A stretch of 64,000 nt of DNA. Origin: Stenogyne calaminthoides. Lineage: Eukaryota; Streptophyta; Magnoliopsida; Lamiales; Lamiaceae. The stretch is taken from positions 30,054,804 through 30,118,803 of the forward strand of contig JBBCBC010000001.1 in assembly GCA_037126765.1 (NCBI GenBank), read 5' to 3'. A program made the position numbers and the translations under genes. Under the pieces are notes generated by a model. That model was not told where the DNA came from. It ran no database searches and saw nothing but the letters and a program-made list of their open reading frames with translations. Below, piece by piece: positions 48,001 to 58,771 of this stretch (its first letter is position 1; every line of letters begins with the position of its first letter).

Positions 48001-50405
48001 CGTAATGGATCAAGTCCTACAATGCCTTCCTCTCATCAACTTCAGCTTATATATGGGCCACCGTGACGATGACAAGGAGCCCACTCCAACAAAATCAAGA
48101 AAGGAAAGAGCAAAGAAGTTCGCCATCCACACCAGCTTGCTTCCACGTAAAAAGAAACGAAATCGTGAAGGCCCGCGAGAAGAGGCCAAAGAAAGCAAAG
48201 CAAGCTACCATGACTCTAAAGACTAGAAGATGAGTCGAAGAAGATAGAGCGCGTAACAAATCAAGCGCAACAAAGAACAGAATCGACATGTAAGCTTTCA
48301 ACCCGAGGGCTCGCCAAACCATCCGAGGTAGAAGCACAAACCGATAAATCTACTTCCTCAACCTCAAGCCGATTCACCGCCGCATTAAAAGTCGCCGAGC
48401 ATGTCTCTCTATGCTAGTTCACCGCGCCATGAACTCCGACCAGATATAATCGCCACTACAAGCAGTAAACCATCGCAGTCGAACCAATCGCATAACTTCC
48501 GCCACTCAAGAACAACCGTAAGCTTCCCACATCTCATCCAACGTAGACGGACAGATAATTCCCTCGTTCCGTGATCAACAAAGACCATCACCGAAAAATG
48601 GTCGACTAAGAGTTGAACGAGAGATTGATGAGACGATTCACAACCGGTCGCCCATCCCGCTATAAGAGAAGAAGTCATGGAGATCCTCACCGAGAGATCT
48701 CGACAAAAAGCTTTCGATCTTATTTTACTTGTTGAACAGATGGGTGGTGCGGATGAGTTCGGCAGATTTTGACTTCGATATGAGGAAGTCCGCCAAAGGG
48801 ATCACCAAATGAGCTAATATCCGATAAATGCGGAAAGCTCCGATCCACGAAGTTGGAATTGCGGAAGAAGAAAAAGCCGAGATCGCCAAGAAGCTCCAAA
48901 TGTAGACGCCGAAATGGAGAATGCAGAGTCGCTGGCGAAAGTGGAACTGTGTGCGATTCACGACAAACCACCGGAGGCACAAACAACCCAACTCGATCAA
49001 GTGATGGATCCAATTCCTACATCTCATATCACCACCGATCAACTTCAGAGATCGATCTTTGTCTCAAAGATCTCCGAAAAAAAGAGATCGAGGGAGTGCT
49101 AACCGATCGTAGAGACAAATTAGTCTCAAACAAATCGAGCAATCGAGATCGGTTCTCCCAATCCATGACCACCATGTTCTGCGAAGCTTACAAAATCAGC
49201 TTGATGACAAGTCAAACAGATCAAAATCAATCTTCTTTCCGACGCCACCGAGAAAAGGCTCGAAAGTTATCGAAGAGAAATTTGACAAAATGATTTGGAC
49301 ACTCTCTCGCTACAATGGAAATCGCCAAGAAAGAGCCGACATAAATCGCTCGTCAAATCTAACAATACCAAACTTCGTGTTTATCTGCTAATGATCTAAA
49401 TCGCATTGTCGGGCCAACTTTGGGTCTCGACTTCCCACTCAATGCGCTTTTTGATCAAACCAAAAAGGGGAAGGATCTCGAGAAACCAACCGACACATCG
49501 TAAGATAAGGCCCATGGACAAAGCTCAATTGCAAGAAAGGCCGCCGCGGTGCCGACATCAAAATCGGATCGCCACTCGCATCAGAAAGTCACCAAAGACA
49601 AATAGTCGATATCTGGTGATAAGGAGCTAGTCAGAAATTGTCCAAAGAGCGTATGACCAAGAAGAAAGAAGGAAAGTAAAAACGGGCACAAGGTAAGGGT
49701 TGAAACAAGTTCAAATCAAGGGCTAAGAAAGGATTAATCGAAAATCGCACTGAAACCTCGGGCCAAGCCGCCAAGAGTCGACGAGATCATACTAAAAAAT
49801 CGCCGCACACGCTAAGAGGTTTGAGGAATGGAATAAGATCGGCGAATGGCTTCTTGATGCTTTTGTCCTTGATCTTGTTCCAAAAGAAGAATCACCAAAT
49901 GATGAGTTCCTCAACCGTTCTGTAATAAATATCCGGACTTTCTTCAAGTATCTCGGAAAATGAGGCCAAGCTTATAAATGTAAAGATATCTCGCCAAGAG
50001 TATGATCTCGTTAATATACTCGAAGAAGGCAGATGGCTCATTTGATGAGACCGGCATTTGAGAGATTCTACTTTGATATCTTGAGCAAATCGCATATAAC
50101 CGATCAAGTGCGTATAACCGATGTCAAATGGAAACTCTATCGATTTTCAACATTCCACAAGACCAAAGAGAAATGCGGAAGGATACAAGCCCAAGGAGTG
50201 AAGATTCGTAAGACGTCTAGGATCACCGCTTTTATATTCAAAACTTTTTCGATGTAACATGTAATCAACATATCTAATGAAAAGTTTATTTTTTCGATCC
50301 CAAGACAAAATCTCTTTGTTTCTCCGACATTTGCTCTTTAATCTGTTCTATACTTATCAATTGTTTGGTTTCTCGGGTGTTTTGGTTTCATCAAAAAGGG
50401 GAAAT
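45011..50405 (+). other. Element E 3' region (env position), fragmentary ORFs
   Basis: About 5.4 kb between RNase H and the 3' LTR. Readable pieces: a 71-residue frame (46038-46253); a block at about 47230-47480 (FVFQADDIDIDYAQ, then MATHGLGKIMCNYANRK and FEDKFASIWTEDSQSMEVEQ in different frames); and a lysine/glutamate-rich, probably coiled-coil part at 48850-49300 (ELRKKKK; AEMENAESLAKVEL). SIRE elements carry an additional ORF in this position. I see no signal peptide or clear transmembrane segment. Stretches of degenerate CCCTAA-like repeats lie at about 45508-45545. The text is too damaged to define a start or stop. Confidence 0.5.
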
Positions 50406-51956
50406 TGTTGGGAAATTTATAGTTTTGATGAAAGTTCCAAAACACATGTAATAGGACCATCCCATCACATTAGGTGATCGATGTTTACATTATTGCTATA
50501 GGAGACCGGTTGATAATGATTGTATAGAAAAAAATCGATGTAATAGATAGGTCACATATTGAGGGGGAACTCAATATGTAAAGGTCGATCTGAAGAATCG
50601 GAAGAAAGTCGATATCCCACGGAGCGTAATGCTAAACCGAACGGAAGATCGACGAATCGATCTAGTCGATAACCCAAATGGAAGTCATGAAGCTCAAACT
50701 TAGAATACTCAAGATCGATGACTTCCGGAAGATCGCACTGAAGACCTACATCGGCCGAAGGCCAGCTTGAAGCTAAGTCAACAGCGCCGTAAGACTCTAT
50801 CGGTAGATCGATTCGGGCAGATCGACGATCACTCATAAGATGAAAACTGATGTTTCATCTTATCATACGCCTGATCTAAACAAGAAGAAGACCAACCTTA
50901 GTTGGAGGAACAACACCGCAAAGCAAGGCTTTCATCCAATAAGGAAGAAACACGTGATGAACAGAGCCGACATCATGGATTCGATGTTGCTCTCTCAAAC
51001 GGCTATAAAATACACATTCACGCTTTTCACCTACGCCGCTCTCAAGACGCCACATCAAGCCTCGCAAATTTCATTTAAAATAGCCGAGATTCAAATTGCT
51101 TCCAACGGCTCTTTTGATCTCAAGGTCTATAAATATGGGATCACACTTCGAGTGAAACACGGAAATGCTTGGACAAACAACATAATCAAGAAGCTCAAAC
51201 TATAGTCGATTTCATACGAAGAACACAACAACAAGCTTATTTTATATTGTGTTCATCCCATAAGTTCTTAGCAAGAAATCTTTTCATCTAGCTTTTAGGC
51301 TGCTTGTATGCAAGAAAAGATTTCATAGTTGGAACCTCAACAATCTTACCCAAACCCCAAGTTAGGATAAGTTGTTTAGCAAGATTTCAGTCTAGGGTTT
51401 CTAGTAATTTGATTTAGGGATCGGTTGAGTGAGAACTCTTAAAACATCTGTTGGTGTACTGTGTTGGACTAACACACTAAACTAAGTCCAGTCGGTTAAG
51501 TCGGTTAAGTTGGTGCCCCTTGTGAAAGGGAAGAGTGGACGTAGGACTGGTTTGTCCGAACCACTATAAATCTTGTGGTGCCTTTTTTTGCTTTGATTAA
51601 TCGCTCTCACATCGCACAATCTTAAAAGCGCGCATACATTCTAAGTTAAGATCGAACATGAAGACCAAGCTTCGATCCGACGACCAAATTTCGGCATCCG
51701 ATTAAAAAGATAAAACTTGGAATCGATTTATACAAACCGGTTTTTCACACGGTAAAACTTAAGCTTCTTTTGTCGCTTAATCTGATAGTTACCGAACCGA
51801 CCGCTTTCAAAGGCGTTCAAGAAGTTGGTTATCGACTAAAATCGATTCACTCGACTCGACAAAGCATATCCGCTCACACCGACCGCATCGAAAAGTTTTT
51901 TTCAAGTCTATTCACCCTCCTCTAGACTTCGCCCTCACTTAACCCGCTCGACCTAA
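50406..51956 (+). mobile_element. Element E, 3' LTR
   Basis: Starts TGTTGGGAAATTTATAG after the polypurine tract. A TATA motif (CTATAAATATGGGATCAC) is near 51125. The transcribed part contains GGTTAAGTTGGTGCCCC and AAGAGTGGACGTAGGAC (about 51500-51550), also present in D, F, G and H. The right end is placed at about 51956, where F primer-site repeats resume. Confidence 0.82.
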
Positions 51957-52366
51957 AGAGAGTTCAAAAGTTCAATGATTTCAAAGTGAACAATCGAATC
52001 GATCTATTTTAAAACTGTTTAACCGATATACCAACAATTGGTATCGAGGGGGGAGTTCAAAAGTTCAATGATTTCAAAGTGAACAATCGAATCGATCTAT
52101 TTTTAAAACTGGTTTTCGAATCGATACCAACAATTGGTATCGAAAGGGAGAGTTCAAAATTTCACTGATTTCAAAGTGAACAACTGAACTGATCTATTTT
52201 TAAAACCCGTTTCTGAACTGATACCAACAATTGGTATCAGAGCGGGAGTTAAAAACTTCACTAATTTTAATGTGACCATCTGAACTGATCTTTTAAAACA
52301 AAAACCCGATCTCTGTATAAATGCATATATTTTAATGTTTTGGCGTCATTATCAAAAAAAGGAAAT
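51957..52366 (+). repeat. Element F primer-site tandem array and polypurine tract
   Basis: Three further ATTGGTATC sites at about 52036, 52132 and 52230, each heading a unit of about 97 bp with AGTTCAAAAGTTCA and GATTTCAAAGTGAACAA. The last unit reads cleanly as TGGTATCAGAGC. Each site is preceded 5 nt upstream by its complement, giving a short perfect hairpin. The stretch ends in AAAAAAAGGAAAT before the 3' LTR. Confidence 0.8.
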
Positions 52367-53944
52367 TGTTGGGATATTTTAGTTTTGATGAATTATGCCA
52401 AAACATTATCAACTTGTGTTTTTGAAGCTAATCTACAGATAACAAGTTGAGGGGGAACGAGAGAACAAGTTGAGGGGGAACTCACGAAATCAGACGAAGA
52501 TGATCGAGATCAGACGAGGCTGCAGACGAGACTGATCAAGATCAGATGAGTTTTGGAGTTAACTGGTGAGCCGTGCAAAATCAGAAGAAAAGAAAAGCTA
52601 AGCCATCGATCGAAGATCGATGACCCGGATCGAAGAGGAGGTTGCAGATCGGAAGAGGAAAGATATGAGACCGGACGAGATCGACGGATCGAGATCGATA
52701 AGCTAACCCGATATGCTAACCTAATATGCTAACCCGATGTACTAACTGGCAGATAAACTAATATGCTAACTCGATGTACTAACTGACGCAGATCAACCGA
52801 TATGTCGATTGATGCTATAATCGATCGATCATGTGAGCCGACGATCAAAGCAGAAGAAATCGACATCGAAAAAACCAAAAATCTCAGATACCAGACGAGA
52901 GAAGTCACCAAGAGAAGTCATCCGTCATGTTCATCGAGAATCGTAACGCCATCGATGATCGCTACTGAAAAGCAAGTGACCGAGGGTCGATTGTCCGGGT
53001 CGAAGAGTGAACTCGCTAGCCCGAGTGTCGAGATACCGACAAATAAGGTCCGGCCAAGAGAAGTCCGTCAATCAAGAATCCCGAGACTCGTAAGAATCTT
53101 GAAGACTCAGAGAAACCCGAGACTCGTAAGATCCTCAAGAATATAAATTAGATTCAAATGGACGTGACCAATGAGAGGAAGACAACAAGCCCCGGAAAAG
53201 TCGCAAAAAAGCTACAGAATAGTATGGTTTTGAATGTGACTCCATCCAACGGTAACATTCAAATCCACACTATAAATACAAGTTCTTCCTTCATTATTCA
53301 GTGTGGAAGTGAGGAGAAATGCGTGAAACATCCAAAAAGCCAAATCATCCAGCATTTCCACCATAGAACACTGAGCAAGAAATACACGCATATATTCAAG
53401 AGTGTTCTACCCTAGATCTAAGCACAAATGTAATATCCTAAGCTTAGAGAGATTTTCCCATCCTTAGCATTGAGGCTAAACAAATGTAAGGGAAAATCTC
53501 ACCCTAGTTGGAAACCAAACAAACCTTACCCAAATCAGTTTGGTAGGATAAGTTTGTAGGTGAGTGTGAACTCGGTAAACATCTAAGCAATCCCGAATGG
53601 GAGGGTAGGCAATCCCGTGAGGGAGATAAGTCCCGTTTGAGTGAGAACTCGGTAAACATCTAAGTAATCCCGAAAGGGAGGGTAGACAATCCCATGAGGG
53701 AGATAAGTCCCATTTGAGTGAGAACTCGGTAAACATCTGTTGGTTAAGTTGGTGCCCCATGAAGGGAAGAGTGGATGTAGGACTAGTTGTCAGAACCACT
53801 ATAAAAATACGTGTGTTCTTATTTGCTTTCATATTAACTGTCATACATACTTTAGCAAATCTTCATAACACACATTCGAAAAATTTTAAAGTCACCTCCC
53901 ATTGAGATTTTACGAGTTTTAAATCGGGTTTTTCGGGACCAACA
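52367..53944 (+). mobile_element. Element F, 3' LTR
   Basis: This 1578-bp LTR is the most complete of the F family here. It is clean at both ends (52367-52560 and 53190-53944) and CG-rich/degraded in the middle. TATAAATA is near 53272. Repeats of CGGTAAACATCTAAGYAATC type occur at 53570-53730. It ends CGGGACCAACA, followed by the TSD TACCT. Confidence 0.9.
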
Positions 53945-54535
53945 TACCTCATAGTATTTAATGATATGATATCAATTTATAAGTGTAACAATATCATTTA
54001 ATAAGTGTTGTGGTATTAGTTTATAAATGCAATGGAATAAACTTCATACTATATGAACAAATTTCACCGAAAATTTTCTCATAATTTAATTACTAAAATA
54101 TATATAAAATTAGATAAACACAGAAATACGAATTTTTAAATTACGAGTAGCAATATGATATTTGTAATTTTGATTTAGAGTTTAATAGTTGAATAAAGAC
54201 TCATAAAAGAGTAATTTTTATTTTTTTTTGCAAATCTAATTATAATTTAAATAATATATAAATAAATACTATAATTTAAAAAGAAATAAAAAGAGAGAGT
54301 GGGAGGGTGGGGAGCGTGCACCTCAAATGTGAGAAAATAGTTGTTGCAACTGGCGCATGGAATCACCCGCAACTAGGGGATTAGTGATGCGGGTCCCATT
54401 GCCAATTTTTTTAATTAATGCATGTCAAGTATGAGTGGGTCTCATGTCCTATTGGTCAAAAAAATATTAGCATTATCTTTTTATAACTTAAATATTCTAA
54501 TTAATATTTATTGTAATATTTTATTATTGAAGTTA

Positions 54536-55270
54536 GATTATAAATAAAAACAATTAATGAATAAATAAAGAAGAAAATAAGTAGATGATTTTATTGTGGG
54601 ACCCATGAATATTATTTTTGAGGTAGGACCGTAGGATGCATTGTGTGGGGAAGGAGTTTTTTGAGGTAGAACTATAGGAGTATAAAACTTTTGAAGTGAC
54701 ACATAGAAGTATAAAAGACAAATGATAATTTGGCAATTACACATCACCTTATTTACTTAATTAATTGTTAATTTATTTAAGATAATTAAGAATATATTTG
54801 GCGCATATCTATATGCACATATCCCATAAAATTTGGCAACAAATCTCACACCACATTCAAGTAGATTTCAATATCTTCCAAAAAATATATATAAAATAAT
54901 TTATTGATTATAAATAAAAACAATTAATGAATAAATAAAGAAAATAATAAGTAGATGATTTTATTGTGGGACCCATGAATAATTATTTTTGAGGTAGGAT
55001 GCATTGTGTGGGGAAGAATTTTTTGAGGTAGGATTGTAGGAGTATAAAACTTTTGAAGTGACACATAGGAGTATATAAGGCAATGATAATTTGACAATAT
55101 ACACATCACCTTATTTACTTAATTAATTGTTGATTTATTTAAGATAATTAAGAATATATTTGGCGCATATCTATATGCACATATCCCATAAAATTTGGCA
55201 ACAAATCTCACACCACATTCAAGTAGATTTCAATATTTTCCAAAAAAATATATATAAAATTATTTATTGA
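54536..55270. repeat. Tandem duplication, two copies of about 370 bp
   Basis: Copy 1 (54536-54905) and copy 2 (54906-55270) both begin GATTATAAATAAAAACAATT and contain TTATTGTGGGACCCATGAAT and TTTGGCGCATATCTATATGC. They differ by small indels and substitutions. The short minus frames (54538-54747 and 54924-55109) are mirror products of the two copies, not genes. Confidence 0.9.
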
Positions 55271-55760
55271 TTGAGATTTACGTGAAAATCAATAAATTAA
55301 GGAAAGAAGAAAAATAGAAGAAAAATCACAAAAAAATAAAAGAAAAATCACAAAATTATTAAAATTGTCTTAAGTAATAAATTATAAAAAAATCATTAAT
55401 CTTTTAAAATATTAAAATTATATTTACCTTTTCATTGATTTTTCTTTTTTCTTCTACTTGGTTTTTTAAAAGTCACGTGAAATACCATTAATCTCTTAAA
55501 ATATTAAGAATAAAACCATTAAGAATAAAAAGGTAAGGAAATAGTAAAAATCACATAATTTTTAAAAATATAATATATAAAAAAAATTGAAATCGCATTA
55601 ACTTTAAAATATAAAAAATAATTTATATTTGCCTTTTCATGTGACTTTTTTGTTAATTGGTTATTGAAAAAAAAAATTACATGCATTTTAATTTTCTTAT
55701 TAATTACACAAATTTTCTTCTTCTAAAAGTAACATATATTAATTATTGACAAAAACTCAT

Positions 55761-55878
55761 ATGAGACGGTCTCATGCATGAGACGGGGTACGCCCTAGCA
55801 CAAATTACACCCACCCTTTCCAAAGTGTTAAAGTGACAATGCCAACTTATGCTCCGTCTCACCGTGAGACCGTCTCAT
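55761..55878. mobile_element. Small foldback/MITE-like inverted repeat, 118 bp
   Basis: The left arm begins ATGAGACGGTCTCATG and continues GAGACGG. The right arm (CCGTCTC then TGAGACCGTCTCAT, ending at 55878) is its inverse. Each arm is itself partly palindromic. Body about 60 bp, non-coding. TSD not identified. Confidence 0.65.
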
Positions 55879-56144
55879 GCAAGTGTGTCTCTTAATTATT
55901 AAATAGAATGTGATATTTACATGAAAACCAATAGAAAGTAACATAATAAATAGAAAGTAACATAATAAATTTTAAACTTTAACAATAAAGATGTCTAGCA
56001 TACTTGGTAGCTTTATTGAGGTATTTTTCATATTTTTATGTTAAAGGTCTTGTGTTCAATCCCAGTATTCTATATTAGAAATCTTGGGTTCAAATCTTAA
56101 TTATTGCATTTTATATTTGAGTTATTGTGACTTTTTATTTAATT

Positions 56145-58207
56145 TTGTCACCGTATGTGCACGATAGTGACGAATATGAAATTTTATAACTAAATAATTA
56201 TCGTCCACAACTTATTCTTATGATAAAATTCAAATTCATCATGTTTGTGTAACAAATGATGACATAATTTATGTGTCGCGAAAAACCCGTTATAGAATTT
56301 ATGACTTCCTTTTGTTGAAAGTGAAAAATGATTATTAATCGTCACTATATATAAATATTGGTGACGAAAGAATATGTCACTAATTACTATGAACAATTAA
56401 TGATGAAACATAAAATCGTCATGAAAATTTTATATTATATGATCAATATGATCGTCACTAATTACAATAAATATCGTCACCAAACAATATTATGATGAAA
56501 TAAGTGCGTCATTAATAAATTATTATTAATCGTCACCATATATTAATATTGGTGACGAAAGAATATGTCACTAATTACTGATATGTTTCCTCCATTAATT
56601 GGTTGAGCTAATATGTAGTTAATATGTCAAAAAATAAATGAAGACATAACGTTCATGTGTTCGATCCTTGAGGGAAACATAAAGTTTTTATAAATTTTAT
56701 TTTGAGGTCCTATGTTCGAACCTTAATGAATCCTTTTATAAAAATAATAAAATACAATGTTATGTTTGGTCTAGTGGTATATTTATCTTAATTCATGTAA
56801 GGGGTCCTGTGTTCGAACCTTAATGGATCCAACTCTTTATTAAATTTTATTTTACGATTTTATTTAATAATACTTATATTTTATATGGAAAAACTAATAG
56901 TTAACACATAATAAATAATAAATTTCAACATAAAAAGTAAAAAGTATCTTGCTTACTTGGTGGTTGTGTTAAGTTTAATTTAGAGGTCTTGTGTTCAAAC
57001 CTTAATGGATAAATACTTTTTAATAATTTTATATATATTTGCAATTTTATTTAATAATATTTATATTTTATATGGAAAACTAATAGTTAAAAGATAATAA
57101 ATGATAAATTTCAACATAAACATTAAAAACTAATTATTTTGAATAATTTATGAAAAAAATAAAAAATTGTCACGAAAATATTATTTTTCATGACGTTAAA
57201 TATAGTCATCAATTAATATTAATATCGTCATAAAAATTTTATATTATATGACCAATATGATCGTCACTAATTACAATAAAGATCGTCACAAAACAATATT
57301 GTGACGAAATAAGTTTGTCACTAACACGTGATTATTAATCGTCACCATATATAAATATTGGTGACGAAAGAATATGTCACTAATTACTATGAACAATTAA
57401 TGACGAAATATAAAACCGTCATGAAAATTTTATATTATATGACCAATATTGATCGTCACTAATTACAATAAAGATCGTCACCGAATAATATTATGACGAA
57501 ATAAGTTTGTCATTAAAAAATAATTATTAATCGTCACTATATATAAATATTAGTGACGAAAGAATATGTCACTAATTACAATGAACAATTAACGACAAAA
57601 CATAAAATTGTCATGAAAAATTTATATTATATGACCAATATTGATCGTCACTAATTAAAATGAAGATCGTCACTGAATAATATTGTGACGAAATAAGTGC
57701 GTCATTAAAAAATAATTATTAATCGTCACTATATATCAATATTGGTGACGAAAGAATATGTCACTAATTACTATGAACAATTAACGACGAAACATAAAAT
57801 TGTCATAAAAATTTTATATTATATGACGACTATGATCATCACTAATTACAATGACAATCGTCACCAAATAAAATTATGACGAATTAAGTGCGTCACCAAT
57901 TCTTTTGAATAATTAATGACAAAACATATAGTTGTCACAAAAAAAGTATTTTTCATGACGTTGAATATCGTCACTAAATATTATGCATATCGTCACCAAA
58001 GTTTATTGTGACGAATATCTTGTTTTTGTCATGAAAATTTTGAATTAGTGACGAAAAACAACATCAGTGGTGACAAAAAAATATTTTGTCACGAATTCTC
58101 ACTTTTTAGTGACGAAAATTAAATTTGTCACCTTTAGGTAACATATTGTGACAAATTTTGTGTCGTCACAAAAAAATTCATCACGAAATGTGGGATTTCC
58201 TGTAGTG
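56145..58207. repeat. CACTA right subterminal repeats and terminal inverted repeat
   Basis: Dense TCGTCAC/GTGACGA motifs, here organised in longer units of about 190 bp starting near 56334, 56525, 57335, 57527 and 57717 (shared text such as ATTGGTGACGAAAGAATATG). The array is interrupted at about 56585-57130 by a segment with four tRNA-like TGTTCGAACCTTAATGG-type boxes. It ends with the 13-bp terminal repeat at 58195-58207. Confidence 0.88.
56585..57130 (+). repeat. Segment with tRNA-like box motifs inside the CACTA right arm
   Basis: Repeated GTGTTCGAACCTTAATGG-type stretches at about 56710, 56805 and 56990 resemble pol III B boxes. One (about 56769-56815) has an A-box-like TGGTCTAGTGGTAT about 40 bp upstream. 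No complete tRNA folds. It could be SINE-derived or an unrelated repeat. Confidence 0.3.
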
Positions 58208-58771
58208 TATGCTGAACTTGCAATCAAGATATTTCTTTATCTCATGAATTTTGCTTTCATCGTTTCCTGCAAGAATGACATCATCCACGTATATCAACGC
58301 TGCAATATAATTGTGACCTCATCTGTAAATAAAAAGGGAATGATCTGTTCTTGATTGCTTAAAACCGACTTCAATAATTGCTTGCGTGAACTTATGATAC
58401 CAGTTTCTTGATGCTTGTCGCAACCCATAGAGAGGCTTACGCATTTTACATACTCGTGTGTCCCCATCCTTGGCAAAGCCTTGAGGAATCTTCATATAAA
58501 CGTCCTCAACAAGATCACCGTGCAAGAACGCATTGTTAACGTCCAATTGGTATATTATCTAGTCTCATTTAACTGCCACTGCAAGCAAACTTCGGACTGT
58601 AACAAGTTTAGCAACCGGGGCAAATGTTTCGTGAAAATCTATTTCCTCAATTTGTGTGAAACCCTTGGCAACAAGTCGTGCTTTGTAGCGCTCAACTTGT
58701 CCAGTGGGTTTATACTTCACTTTGTAGACCCACTTCGAATCAATGGCACGTTTACCCAGTGGCAATTGTAC
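58208..58771 (-). pseudogene. Copia C pol, RT N-terminal part
   Basis: Minus-strand Copia RT: KRAIDSKWVYKVKYKPTG, YKARLVAKGFTQ, ETFAPVAK (58565 to about 58760), DVNNAFLHGDLVEDVYMKIPQGF, KPLYGLRQASRNWYHKF (58319-58546), then the catalytic YVDD (58280-58291) and text up to 58211. In-frame stops lie at about 58556-58565 (two, just before QLDVNNAF) and at about 58319 (a TGA). It continues at 22830 across the CACTA transposon, where the frame fits exactly. Cut at 58772 by the LTR of element D. Confidence 0.92.

Larger units (their letters stand above)
37847..51956 (+). mobile_element. Element E: SIRE-like Ty1/Copia retrotransposon
   Basis: LTRs lie at 37847-about 39468 and 50406-about 51956 (TGTTGGGAAATTTATAG to GGGACCTA-type end), with a primer site at 39471 and polypurine tract AAAAAGGGGAAAT (50393-50405). 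Gag-pol runs 39585 to about 45000, followed by about 5.4 kb before the 3' LTR. Long gag, initiator-tRNA primer and a large 3' region fit the SIRE/Maximus lineage. The TSD (about AGCGG on the left) cannot be matched exactly because the text is degraded. It is homologous to element D (58772-64000). Confidence 0.85.
36376..53944 (+). mobile_element. Element F: non-autonomous LTR element, host of element E
   Basis: LTRs lie at 36376-37738 and 52367-53944 (TGTTGGGATATTTTAG to ACCAACA), flanked by a perfect TSD, TACCT (36371-36375 and 53945-53949). Its own internal region is only about 0.5 kb: tandem primer-site units (37739-37846 and 51957-52320) and a polypurine tract before the 3' LTR. It encodes nothing. 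A SIRE-like Copia element (E) sits inside the primer-site array. The 5' LTR is about 215 bp shorter than the 3' LTR and reads much more degraded. Confidence 0.92.
36302..54064. mobile_element. Possible small MITE split by element F
   Basis: Left arm AAACTTGTTCATAGTATGAA (36302-36321); right arm, read in reverse complement from 54064, AAATTTGTTCATATAGTATG. Without element F the body is about 190 bp and AT-rich. No convincing TSD was found, so this is weaker than the MITE at 34288. Confidence 0.4.
53950..56144. other. CACTA interior, right part, AT-rich
   Basis: No gene recognised. Contains the right arm of the possible MITE (to 54064), a 370-bp tandem duplication (54536-55270) and a 118-bp inverted-repeat element (55761-55878). 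The rest is AT-rich with long A runs. Confidence 0.6.
22831..58207. mobile_element. CACTA (En/Spm-type) transposon, 35.4 kb with nested passengers
   Basis: Left end CACTACAGGAAAT (22831-22843); right end is its reverse complement at 58195-58207. A 3-bp TSD, TAT, flanks it (22828-22830 and 58208-58210). Both ends carry dense subterminal copies of GTGACGA/TCGTCAC motifs, as in CACTA elements. Removing it and one TAT rejoins the Copia C RT frame without a lost base. Subtracting elements G, H and F/E leaves about 10.7 kb of its own sequence, AT-rich and without recognisable TNPA/TNPD transposase coding, so it is non-autonomous. Confidence 0.93.
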
